A stretch of DNA of 64,000 nt from Bacteroidota bacterium (GTDB taxonomy: Bacteria > Bacteroidota > Bacteroidia > B-17B0 > Aurantibacillaceae): contig JAJNDK010000002.1 of assembly GCA_021156365.1 (NCBI GenBank), positions 496,001 to 560,000 on the forward strand, given 5' to 3'. The notes beneath the pieces are model-generated. The model did no database searches. It worked only from the letters and a program-made list of their open reading frames with translations, and had not been told where the DNA came from. Positions 15,466-23,752 of this stretch are shown piece after piece; positions within the stretch are counted from its first letter, which is position 1, and every line of letters starts with the position of its first letter. The position numbers were made by a program, and so were the translations under genes.

Positions 15466-17088
15466 TTAAAAGTTGTTAGGTACCGCCCCCAATTGCCCCT
15501 TTAACCACATTTCTGACAGTTTAAATTTCTTATCACTCAAATCACTTTTAAACTTAATCCGACGGGTTTTAGTTTGACCTTCAGAATTTCTATATACTTC
15601 AAAAAGTCTTTGTTCATCATCTAACAGGTTTAATCCATCGAGTACAGCTGGATTGTGTGTTGTAATTAGTACTTGCTTTTCCTTTTCTTTCGCTATTTTT
15701 ACCAATTCTGTCGTGAGAACCTGGCATAGACGAGGATTCAATGCAGTTTCAATATTGTCAATTGCCAATAAATTAGGCGTTTTATCACTAATGAACAAAG
15801 CCAGGTAGAATAATACATGCAAAATACCTTCATTTGAATTTTCAGCGGAAAAGGTATTGTTATCTTTTAACATATATTTATCCTTAAAATAAAGGTTAGA
15901 TGTGCTTCTTCCTGGTTTTAATCCAGTCAATTTATACTTATCATCCTTATCCGCAATAACTTCTTCCAACCATTCAAAAACCTTCAAACAATCATTTAAT
16001 CTTGCGCGCTCAGATTTGCTCAGATTTGCTATCAATAGATCAAGTCCTTCTCCATTAATACCCAATGGCGTTTTTTTACTCTCAGATGAAATTCCTCTCA
16101 GAGCTTTCGTGTTTAAATCGAAAATTGCATATTCTGAAAGCAAATGGTCATAAAGACCCTCAGGTTTAATTCCCTTGTCTTTCAACTTTAACAATTCATC
16201 ATGAAGTTCGGTTGTTGACTTTTTACTATTGTCTTCGAAAAGTTTAAAAACCATCCTCAACAGCTTCTCAACACTCATTTGAGAATCCGCAAGATTAACC
16301 CATCTGCTATAAATATCATTTGACTCAACCGGCGAAAGTAAAAAATCATACTCTTCGACTTCTTTGTTAGTATTTTCAAAAACCAAACTAATATCAATAG
16401 TACTATTTTGCTTGGTCCCTGAAAAAGAACTCAATATCAAATCAGGGCGTGCAGTACGAACACCCCTACTATATAAACCATCCAATGATAAATCATTCTC
16501 TACCTCTGCTCCAACAGTCGCAAGGGCTTCTAAGATATTAGTCTTACCGCACCCATTTGCACCAATAAAAACATTGAATCTTCCTAATTCGATCTTGTCG
16601 TCAAATATAGATTTATAGCTATTTATTGCAATTTTCTTTACTAATGCCATCGGACCCTTGCCTTTTGGCATTTCGTTTAGATATTTGCTGTAATTTTCGC
16701 TTGCCAAATCCCACTCATCAGTATTATACTTCTTTATTGTATTGAGTGCCAATAAAGATATAGCATAATGCGTGTTTGGACTGTTCTTTGGTAAATCTGG
16801 GTTGTCTGGGTTCTTATCTATAATTCCAAATTCAACGAATGGATTAATGGCCTCTTTTCTCAAGGATTCCCTTGTTCCAGACTTATAGACAACATTATAA
16901 TGGTCTTTCATAAATGGCATTATTTCCGTAGAAAGAACCATGCTCCTTCTTTCCGCATCTTGCCAATCATCAGCCGGTTTTATATTACAAAGGGCGAGTA
17001 AAGTTAATGCTGCGGCCTGATTTTGCTGTGCTGTAGGCAGTTTGAAGCTCTTTAGAATTTCTTGTGCTTGTTCTATTTTATTGCTCAT
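15466..17088 (-). CDS. ATPase fused to a BsuBI/PstI-type restriction-enzyme N-terminal domain
   Basis: 540 residues from ATG 17088; ten upstream codons are hydrophobic and unlikely. Residues 1-130 (LKSFKLPTAQQNQAAALTLL, GTRESLRKEAINPFVEFGII, NPDNPDLPKNSPNTHYAI, YNTDEWD) carry the pattern of the winged-helix N-terminal domain of BsuBI/PstI endonucleases. Instead of the endonuclease core there is an SMC/OLD-like (AAA_15/21) ATPase: Walker A GANGCGKT at 176-183, signature-like SNEG at 418-421, Walker B LLAIDNIE at 440-447, and H-loop His478 in TTHNP. The usual Glu after the Walker B Asp is Asn445. It overlaps the methyltransferase stop by 11 bp and abuts the TOPRIM gene. I infer a sequence-reading motor or switch that controls the TOPRIM protein. 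Confidence 0.8.
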   Translation of the reverse strand: MSNKIEQAQEILKSFKLPTAQQNQAAALTLLALCNIKPADDWQDAERRSMVLSTEIMPFMKDHYNVVYKSGTRESLRKEAINPFVEFGIIDKNPDNPDLPKNSPNTHYAISLLALNTIKKYNTDEWDLASENYSKYLNEMPKGKGPMALVKKIAINSYKSIFDDKIELGRFNVFIGANGCGKTNILEALATVGAEVENDLSLDGLYSRGVRTARPDLILSSFSGTKQNSTIDISLVFENTNKEVEEYDFLLSPVESNDIYSRWVNLADSQMSVEKLLRMVFKLFEDNSKKSTTELHDELLKLKDKGIKPEGLYDHLLSEYAIFDLNTKALRGISSESKKTPLGINGEGLDLLIANLSKSERARLNDCLKVFEWLEEVIADKDDKYKLTGLKPGRSTSNLYFKDKYMLKDNNTFSAENSNEGILHVLFYLALFISDKTPNLLAIDNIETALNPRLCQVLTTELVKIAKEKEKQVLITTHNPAVLDGLNLLDDEQRLFEVYRNSEGQTKTRRIKFKSDLSDKKFKLSEMWLKGQLGAVPNNF

Positions 17089-18685
17089 AATTATCAAATA
17101 GATTAGTATGTACATCAAAAACCTCAGACACTAACGCATCTATATTTAAACTTTTAAAGTCCCTGTTTTCCATTTTTCGCCCCAAGATGCTAATTAAAGA
17201 AAATGAAGGTAGCGGAAAATCCCTCAATTCGGTAGCACTTACGTTAATATTTCCATTAAAGGTTCTAAAATACAAATCGAACAAACGGCTATTTAATAAA
17301 GCTGCTATCCCAATAGTTTCATGGTCTTTTAATTCCTCAGTTTTATGGTAAATATAATTTAAGTGATTCTCAACTCCTAATGCTGAAACCTCTGGATTCA
17401 TTTTTTTAAAATATGGGGCAGCCACTAAGCGTTGATTGTCTTCTTTAGAACTGAATCGTCGCAATAAAACATAATTACGATTTGGCACAAGTCTCTTTAC
17501 GGAGTCTTCATTTTTAATTATATACTGTCCTTTCTTTTTACCATTATAACCCTTTTCTTTGGGCCAGGTTACTCGCATAGGTTCAACATTGTGCAGCCAC
17601 ATTAGCGGTACAGTCTTGTTTGTCTTCCTAATCTCTATTAATTCTGCGCTCCTAAAATCCACAACCGGTCCGGTGGATATCTCTATATCATATGATTTTA
17701 AAGAACCGGTCCATGATTTAAAAATTCTAATTATTCTTTCATCCGTTTCTGTTAAAGGAAGGTGTAAAATTTTTTGCAATGAGTTCAGATTTACCAAATT
17801 CTTCCACTCATGTTGTTTTACGTTTCTATTCTGTATGTCTTCCATTCCAGAAGATGATGATATTAATACAATATTCTCCTCCTTTTTGTGTTGGCTTTTT
17901 TTATTCGCTACAATAATAATGTTCTCCTGCAACACTTTATCGCGTTTAAAACTCTCTTTCCTAGAATTAAAAAGGTGAATAGTTTTAATGTCTACCTTTG
18001 AAAAAAATATCTCCCTAAACAATCTGAAATAATTACCTGAGCAAAAACTTCTGGGTGTAATGAAGATTAATTGTCCATTTTCCCCTAATAGTTTAGCAGC
18101 GATCAACATAAAAATGCTATATATATTTGATTGCCCATAAATCACTGATTTTGCAGCAATTGCTCTTTCGTCATTTTTCGGTAATTTGAAATAAGGAGGA
18201 TTGGAAATAATAATGTCATAGCTTTCCTGAACCTCGTGTTGATCTGCCAGTACATGAGAATTATGTAAGATAAAATCGTTTTTGCATAAAAAGAAAGTAA
18301 AATCTATTCCTTTTTCCTTGAGCCAATGACTTAAATATGTATAACAATTTTCTGCTATTGGCAGAAGATTAACATCCGTTTCAAATGCAACTAATTCAAT
18401 TACTTTTACTTGTTTAATTTTAACTAGTTCCTCCGCTAAGGCAGCAGATAAAATTCCAATTCCACAACCTGGATCTAAAATTTTAATCCTTTTCTTTTTA
18501 ATGTCTTGAAAACTTGACATAAATTGAGCAATATCTACAGGTGTAAAGAACTGGCCTAACGTCCTTTTATGTTCTCCCGTTACTGCTGCTGCATATTTAA
18601 CCCCTAACCTATCTGCATATGAAGAAGGGCCTTCCGTCAAATCAATTTTTCGGGATCTCTGCTTTTTTTCCTTATTCTTTATCAC
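17078..18685 (-). CDS. N6-adenine DNA methyltransferase, M.PstI/Eco57I-like
   Basis: 535 residues from GTG 18685; TTG 18691 is the alternative, and no ATG is available near the start. Motif X is GQFFTP (44-49), the AdoMet-binding motif I is DPGCGIG (71-77), and the catalytic motif IV is NPPY (162-165), diagnostic of N6-adenine methylation. A C-terminal region of about 250 residues with NVSATELRDFPLP near its end resembles target-recognition segments of Eco57I-class enzymes. M.PstI and M.BsuBI belong to this class and protect CTGCAG; the recognition site here is unknown. It is the first gene of the three-gene operon and overlaps the ATPase gene by 11 bp. The gene is clearly AT-rich. Confidence 0.9.
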   Translation of the reverse strand: MIKNKEKKQRSRKIDLTEGPSSYADRLGVKYAAAVTGEHKRTLGQFFTPVDIAQFMSSFQDIKKKRIKILDPGCGIGILSAALAEELVKIKQVKVIELVAFETDVNLLPIAENCYTYLSHWLKEKGIDFTFFLCKNDFILHNSHVLADQHEVQESYDIIISNPPYFKLPKNDERAIAAKSVIYGQSNIYSIFMLIAAKLLGENGQLIFITPRSFCSGNYFRLFREIFFSKVDIKTIHLFNSRKESFKRDKVLQENIIIVANKKSQHKKEENIVLISSSSGMEDIQNRNVKQHEWKNLVNLNSLQKILHLPLTETDERIIRIFKSWTGSLKSYDIEISTGPVVDFRSAELIEIRKTNKTVPLMWLHNVEPMRVTWPKEKGYNGKKKGQYIIKNEDSVKRLVPNRNYVLLRRFSSKEDNQRLVAAPYFKKMNPEVSALGVENHLNYIYHKTEELKDHETIGIAALLNSRLFDLYFRTFNGNINVSATELRDFPLPSFSLISILGRKMENRDFKSLNIDALVSEVFDVHTNLFDNYEQ

Positions 18686-18768
18686 CCTCAATTATTAATA
18701 ATAAATCAAGCGCAAAGATATAAAATTAGACGACGCGATTCTACTCAGCTAATTTCTATGCATTCTAC

Positions 18769-19410
18769 TTACTTTGGTCTTATAAACAATATAAACTGCT
18801 TCCCATATTCTGTTACCATTGGCCAAATTTTGATGCCTGGTGATTTCGTTTCTTTCATTTCAATAAGGCCCTTTGCGATAAGATCCTGGGTGGGAACATT
18901 ATATAATTCCGTTATGAATTTTCCAAACCATTCATCCTGTTGATCCTTTGGCCACTCTGATTCTCGTGCATATCTGTTCAAATTGTTTAACGTTACTATT
19001 TGTTCTTCCTGAAGTTGTGATACGAGTGTCAAAAAAGTCTCCGAATAATCAGCACTCTTTTGTGCCTTAATATTATTCACGAGAATGTCTCTATACCGGG
19101 ATAGTTTTTCCTCAGATCTTGTTTCCACTACCTTTCTTATCACCGATTCAAAAAGCTGTAAAAAATCTTCACTTTTTAAATACTCCGGATTTATTTCATC
19201 CTCATGAATCTGCTCCATATATTCCCTTAATTTTTCAACGAAAAGATTCAAGCGCTCTTGTTTTATGCGTCCATGATAATTAATAAGTCCTTCCGCGATA
19301 ACGTTTCCAAACGGAAGTATATTTGCGATTACATTTACAAACGAGTTAAATGCTTCTGTATATTTTACAGGAATATTGTTTTTTTCCGATTTTATTGGTT
19401 TATCTTCCAT
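18769..19410 (-). CDS. Abi-like hypothetical protein of the AT-rich island
   Basis: 213 residues from ATG 19410. A hydrophobic helix near the N-terminus (VNVIANILPFGNVIAEGLI) precedes a long charged helical region (KQERLNLFVEKLREYMEQ). It ends with a winged-helix-like tail (DLIAKGLIEMKE ... MVTEYGKQFILFIRP). The layout (PFG-x-x-I-x-E helix, helical body, C-terminal LxxxGLI / T-x-x-G-x-x-F) resembles proteins often found in phage-resistance loci, such as the DUF4393/Abi-alpha group, but I cannot assign a family. It lies 83 bp upstream of the methyltransferase start, on the same strand and with the same low GC. It may be part of the system or an independent defence gene. Confidence 0.6.
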   Translation of the reverse strand: MEDKPIKSEKNNIPVKYTEAFNSFVNVIANILPFGNVIAEGLINYHGRIKQERLNLFVEKLREYMEQIHEDEINPEYLKSEDFLQLFESVIRKVVETRSEEKLSRYRDILVNNIKAQKSADYSETFLTLVSQLQEEQIVTLNNLNRYARESEWPKDQQDEWFGKFITELYNVPTQDLIAKGLIEMKETKSPGIKIWPMVTEYGKQFILFIRPK

Positions 19411-19568
19411 TTGCTCCGATAAAATTAATCCATTTCCTCAATAAATATCATTGCCCATTAGAGAATCTGTAATATGGCCCCATTAACAAGTCATTAACAA
19501 GCCAATAACTACTCAGTAACAAGATCTCTTTTCAATCCGCACTACCTTCGTTGCATTAGCCCTGCACT

Positions 19569-20081
19569 ATGACAGCGACCTGTAAACTATTCATTTTTCC
19601 GATCAGCATCCTCTGTCTTATGCAGGCCTGCGCCGACAAAGAGCCGGCAGTGATCACACCTGCCATTGCGGGATACAACAAGGAACCTTTACTGGAAACC
19701 GGCGGGCAGCTGATGACGGAATTCGATTGCCCCGACAGTAAATTCTATGCGCCTATCCAACTAAAAGACTGGGACAAAACACCCGTGGTCACCGGCAGGT
19801 TCCCTACCTATGCCGAAATACAAAACGGCAGCGCGATCCTTGACTACAGCGACAAACAAGCAGCTTATGTGAGACCTTATGATATGGCCCTGCCGAAGCT
19901 CGCAAAGTACCACAACCTTTCTACCAAAAAGGACGAATTGGTGGTGGTGATCCAGGTGGTGCAAAGCGCCAAAGACACCGTTGTCGCCTACCGGTACCTG
20001 AGCGGGGGATGCGGGGGCGGGTCCTTCCACAAATTCCATTTTTTAAATGACGAAGAAATTAAAACAGTAACAGCACTGTAA
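19569..20081 (+). CDS. Hypothetical lipoprotein
   Basis: 170 residues. Residues 1-21 form a lipoprotein signal ending LCLMQAC. The mature part has two Tyr/Pro-rich segments and a glycine patch SGGCGGGSFHKFHF near the C-terminus. I recognise no family. It is followed after 11 bp by a cytochrome c lipoprotein on the same strand, which suggests an operon. Confidence 0.65.
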   Translation: MTATCKLFIFPISILCLMQACADKEPAVITPAIAGYNKEPLLETGGQLMTEFDCPDSKFYAPIQLKDWDKTPVVTGRFPTYAEIQNGSAILDYSDKQAAYVRPYDMALPKLAKYHNLSTKKDELVVVIQVVQSAKDTVVAYRYLSGGCGGGSFHKFHFLNDEEIKTVTAL

Positions 20082-20092
20082 AATTATACGCT

Positions 20093-20533
20093 ATGAACAT
20101 CAAACGGATACTACTACTGACCCTTGCAGCGATCGCTATCGGGACGGGCGCCTGCCGCTCTTCCAAAACAACAACAGCAGCTGCCACTCCACCGGCTTCT
20201 TCAACAGGCACAACTACAGCAAATCCCACCCCGTCCGGACCTCTTTTGCCCGGCAAAGCGAGGAACGGTGTGTATGCACCGGGAGCCGAAGAGCTGAGCG
20301 CCATACAGCTTCAATTCCCGGAGGCCACATCGGAACAGCTGAGGGAAGGTTATCTCCTGTATATGGGAGGCGCCTGCGTGGGCTGCCATAATGCCAAGAA
20401 TATTTATACCTACACCCCGGTGCAATGGAAAGACATTATAACCGACATGGCAAAAGAAGCAAAGATATCCGATGCACAAAAAGATGCGGTGTATAAATAC
20501 GTGCTGGCCATAAAAGCAACCGAAGGAAAATAA
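20093..20533 (+). CDS. Monohaem cytochrome c lipoprotein
   Basis: 146 residues. The lipobox ends at Cys21 (AIGTGAC). A Thr/Pro/Ala-rich linker (about 24-52) tethers a small haem domain. The haem attachment site is CVGCH at 95-99, and Met119 (DIITDMAKEA) is well placed as the sixth ligand, as in class I c-type domains. It should carry electrons in the periplasm at a membrane. The partner is not evident; the neighbouring lipoprotein gene is the only candidate. Confidence 0.85.
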   Translation: MNIKRILLLTLAAIAIGTGACRSSKTTTAAATPPASSTGTTTANPTPSGPLLPGKARNGVYAPGAEELSAIQLQFPEATSEQLREGYLLYMGGACVGCHNAKNIYTYTPVQWKDIITDMAKEAKISDAQKDAVYKYVLAIKATEGK

Positions 20534-20648
20534 TAATTCTCTGTCACTTTCCGGTAATTTTACATTATATATGCTGTTTATCTATAGATCCCCACCATAT
20601 GAAACAAATCTGTTCCTTATTTTCCCCATCTCTTTTCAGTAAAAGCCT

Positions 20649-23057
20649 ATGAAGAGGATCTGTCTTTTAGGTATACTGCTCTGTTTCCGGCTCGGTTCCT
20701 TTTCCCAGAATTTTATTACAGGTACTGTCACCGACAGCACAGGCAATCCCATGTCCTATTGTTCGATGGCGCTGATGAATGCTGCCGATAGCAGCCAGGT
20801 GAAAGGCAACATCAGTGATAGCTTAGGTGTCTATCGTTTCGAGAAAATCCCGGCAGGCAGGTATTTCATTCAGTTCAGCTCGCTTGGCTATAAACCGGCA
20901 GGCAGTCCCGTTTTTGAGGTCGATTCGCTTTCCGCACTTACACTGCCCCCTCAGATCTTAAAAGCAGAAGGCCTCACGCTGAAAGAAGTTTCGATAGCGG
21001 TGTACAAACCTGCCATCGAATTCAAAAAAGGCATGGTGATCATGAACGTGGAGAACGATGTGCTCGCAAAAGGAAATACCGTGCTCGAGTTGCTGAAACG
21101 CATTCCCGGCGTGATTGTAGATGCACAAAATAACATTACGATCAATGGCGTGGGTGGTGCGCGTTTTCTTATCGATGATCGCCTGCAACAGATGCCGGCT
21201 CCGCAGGTGATCGACATGCTTTCGGGCATGAGTGCCGATGCGGTGTCGAGGATAGAGCTGATCAAAAATCCCCCGGCCCGGTACGATGCCGCAGGAACCG
21301 GCGGGCTTATCAATATCGTTACTAAAAAAGCAAAGGTAAAAGGCTACAATGGCACGCTCTCCCTGGGTGCCAGCCATGGCGAAAGAGGACGTATGGGTCC
21401 TTTTGTTTCTTTCAATTACAAGTCCAATAAACTCTCCCTGTTCAGCAATCTCTCCGCCGGCTACTGGGACGGATTAAATACGACCATTGCCGAACGGACA
21501 CTGATCCGCGACGGGAACCGGCAGACCGTTCATTCATTCGGGAAAACGGAAAGCTTTCAACGGGTCTTATGGGGAAGCGGCGGTATCGAATACGACATCA
21601 GCCCGAAAACCCTGCTGGGATTTTATGTGAACGGCAATTACAACAAGGACCTGTACCGTACGAAGACAACGGCAGATGTAGCCAACAGCCCTTCTTTTAA
21701 CTACGACAAGCTGGTGTACAACTCCGATCAGATATTCAATAACAGCTCGCCTTCCTATAACCTGAGCCTGCTGCAAAAGATAGATTCGACAGGCGGAAGT
21801 ATGAAGCTGAGCGCGGACTATAACCATTACCTCGAGAAGCAGGAAAAAACAAACGGCAATCATTTTTATGCAGCCAATGTGGAAACAGCTCCTGCAAGCA
21901 ATTACATCACGCATATCGATCGCGACTTTAATGTCTTTACACAAAAGCTGGATATAAATAAAACATTTAAAAACAAGCTGACTTTAGAGAGCGGATTAAA
22001 ATCAGGTTTCGTGAACAATTACAATTCCATGGAGCTCGATTTCTCCAATCAGTCTACGGGCCTTTTTATCGGTGATACTACTTTTCGCAATGTGTATCGC
22101 TACAAGGAACGCATCCTCGCTGCCTACACCACCCTGTCGAAGAGCTGGGAGAAGATCGGTTTCAGCATAGGCCTGCGTGCGGAGGATACCGATATCCGGG
22201 CCAACGATCCCATAAACAACTACACCCTGAAGCGCCATTATTTCGGCCTTTTCCCCAGCGGGACAATCGATCTGACACTGAACAAAAAGAATACACTTAC
22301 CGCAGCTTATAGTTATCGCATCGACCGGCCCAACTACGGCATGCTGAACCCTATCAGGATATTGAACGAACAGCTGAGCTACAGCGTAGGGAATCCTGAA
22401 TTGAATCCGCAGTATTCGCACGACTTCAACCTCGATCATAATTACAACCAGTTCATCACGCAAAGTATCGGTGTCAACAAAACAAAGGATTTCATGTATT
22501 TCTATTCCTACACTCCTGACTCCTCGCAGGTGAGCATTGATACCTTGTTTAACTTCCCCAACCGGACCAATTTATACTATAGTCTCTCCGTGCAAAAAAG
22601 GATCAAATGGTACAGCTTTCAGACCTACGCCACCGTCATGTACAGGACCCTGAACGGCGAGCTGCGCGGCGAGAATGTAAGCTCGAAGACAATTAATTTT
22701 TATATGAACCTGAACCAGGAATTTTATTTGCCCAAAGATTTTAAGATACAAATATGGGCAGGTGTGGGTTCAGGATTTAAGGATGGTCCACAGTATTATT
22801 ATCCACGCAGCGCGATCCATGTAAGTGTTGTTAAAACGCTGCTGGACAAAAAGCTAAGCATATCACTCAGTGTGCATGATCTCCTGTACAAAGATTATAT
22901 GACCTATACCACCACTTTCTCCGACCAGGTGCTTTATTACAGGGACATCTACGATACACGGAGAGTGCGGATAAACATCAATTACCGTTTCGGTAAGATG
23001 CGGTTCGAACAACGACTGAACAGCGAAGGGGATTCGAGGCTCAAAACAGGAAAGTAA
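20649..23057 (+). CDS. Outer-membrane beta-barrel protein of the TonB-receptor type (OMP_b-brl_3)
   Basis: 802 residues. A signal peptide (MKRICLLGILLCFRLGSFSQ) is followed by a carboxypeptidase-regulatory-like domain (about 21-105, with GTVTDSTGNPMSYCSMAL and GRYFIQFSSLGY). A plug-like segment (130-225) includes VLELLKRIPGVIVDAQ, INGVGGARFLID and IELIKNPPARYDAAGTGGLINIVTKK. The rest is a long barrel with alternating aromatic strands. This matches the outer-membrane beta-barrel family PF14905, which is related to SusC/TonB receptors but without a clear TonB box. The cargo is unknown. It is monocistronic. Confidence 0.88.
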   Translation: MKRICLLGILLCFRLGSFSQNFITGTVTDSTGNPMSYCSMALMNAADSSQVKGNISDSLGVYRFEKIPAGRYFIQFSSLGYKPAGSPVFEVDSLSALTLPPQILKAEGLTLKEVSIAVYKPAIEFKKGMVIMNVENDVLAKGNTVLELLKRIPGVIVDAQNNITINGVGGARFLIDDRLQQMPAPQVIDMLSGMSADAVSRIELIKNPPARYDAAGTGGLINIVTKKAKVKGYNGTLSLGASHGERGRMGPFVSFNYKSNKLSLFSNLSAGYWDGLNTTIAERTLIRDGNRQTVHSFGKTESFQRVLWGSGGIEYDISPKTLLGFYVNGNYNKDLYRTKTTADVANSPSFNYDKLVYNSDQIFNNSSPSYNLSLLQKIDSTGGSMKLSADYNHYLEKQEKTNGNHFYAANVETAPASNYITHIDRDFNVFTQKLDINKTFKNKLTLESGLKSGFVNNYNSMELDFSNQSTGLFIGDTTFRNVYRYKERILAAYTTLSKSWEKIGFSIGLRAEDTDIRANDPINNYTLKRHYFGLFPSGTIDLTLNKKNTLTAAYSYRIDRPNYGMLNPIRILNEQLSYSVGNPELNPQYSHDFNLDHNYNQFITQSIGVNKTKDFMYFYSYTPDSSQVSIDTLFNFPNRTNLYYSLSVQKRIKWYSFQTYATVMYRTLNGELRGENVSSKTINFYMNLNQEFYLPKDFKIQIWAGVGSGFKDGPQYYYPRSAIHVSVVKTLLDKKLSISLSVHDLLYKDYMTYTTTFSDQVLYYRDIYDTRRVRININYRFGKMRFEQRLNSEGDSRLKTGK

Positions 23058-23077
23058 GAAAATTGTAAACAGCTTCC

Positions 23078-23686
23078 TTAAAACAGGTAAGCAACGCCTA
23101 TCCCCAAAACATCCTGGTTGTTTTTCACGTCTTTAAAAAGTTTGCCATTGGAAATATGGACAGCATTGGCACTTAGCTTAAAATGTCTGGACAGATGGTA
23201 GCTGAGCGAAAACTCATGATGCAGGCAAAAACCCATATAGTTAATGCCATCATTGGTGTTGCGTTTCACCGGCTCGCACCATACCAGACCTACCTGGTAG
23301 CTCAGGTAGGTTTTTTTGAGCACCAAAAAACTAAACCTGCTGCCCAGGCCCATCGCATAATTGCCATACTTGGAATGATGCATGATAAAGGTCGCATTGA
23401 TCTTCAGTAATTTGTCCTTCGCCTTCAGGTTCACATAATTCAGATCGAATTGAAAAGGCAGGTAAATATGATAAGTGAAATTAATGGGCTCAAAACCCTG
23501 CATACTGCTTTCCCTGTTCCGGAAGACGCCGGCGATAAGCTCCAGCTCCGGTTTTTTGATGTACAAATTAAAAGCGCCCCGGTCGTTTGCCCGCGCCGTA
23601 TTTAAACTATCGAGCATCGTTTGCCTGGGACTGTCCTGTGCAAAGCAGGATGCCGTAACGAGTAAAAAACAAATAAGCAGTTTCAT
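23078..23686 (-). CDS. Outer-membrane beta-barrel protein, PagL-like
   Basis: 202 residues with signal peptide MKLLICFLLVTASCFAQ and alternating amphipathic strands. Near the C-terminus AVHISNGKLF ... NQDVLGIGVAYLF resembles the H-x-S-N end of PagL-type lipid A deacylases: His177 and Ser179 would be catalytic, and Asp192 or Gln191 stands where an acid is expected. PagL removes an acyl chain from lipid A in the outer membrane. The match is limited to the tail, so acyloxyacyl hydrolase is only a suggestion. The terminal Phe is typical of barrel proteins. Confidence 0.55.
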   Translation of the reverse strand: MKLLICFLLVTASCFAQDSPRQTMLDSLNTARANDRGAFNLYIKKPELELIAGVFRNRESSMQGFEPINFTYHIYLPFQFDLNYVNLKAKDKLLKINATFIMHHSKYGNYAMGLGSRFSFLVLKKTYLSYQVGLVWCEPVKRNTNDGINYMGFCLHHEFSLSYHLSRHFKLSANAVHISNGKLFKDVKNNQDVLGIGVAYLF

Positions 23687-23752
23687 TTTATTCGGGGATC
23701 AGACACTCTAAAGATAATTAAAAAAATCCCATGGTATTGATCCGCACCCCTG

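Noticed and set aside
4274-19410. Integrase and AT-rich island as one integrative element
   Set aside because: They are separated by 9.5 kb of ordinary genes and no direct repeats bracket the interval.
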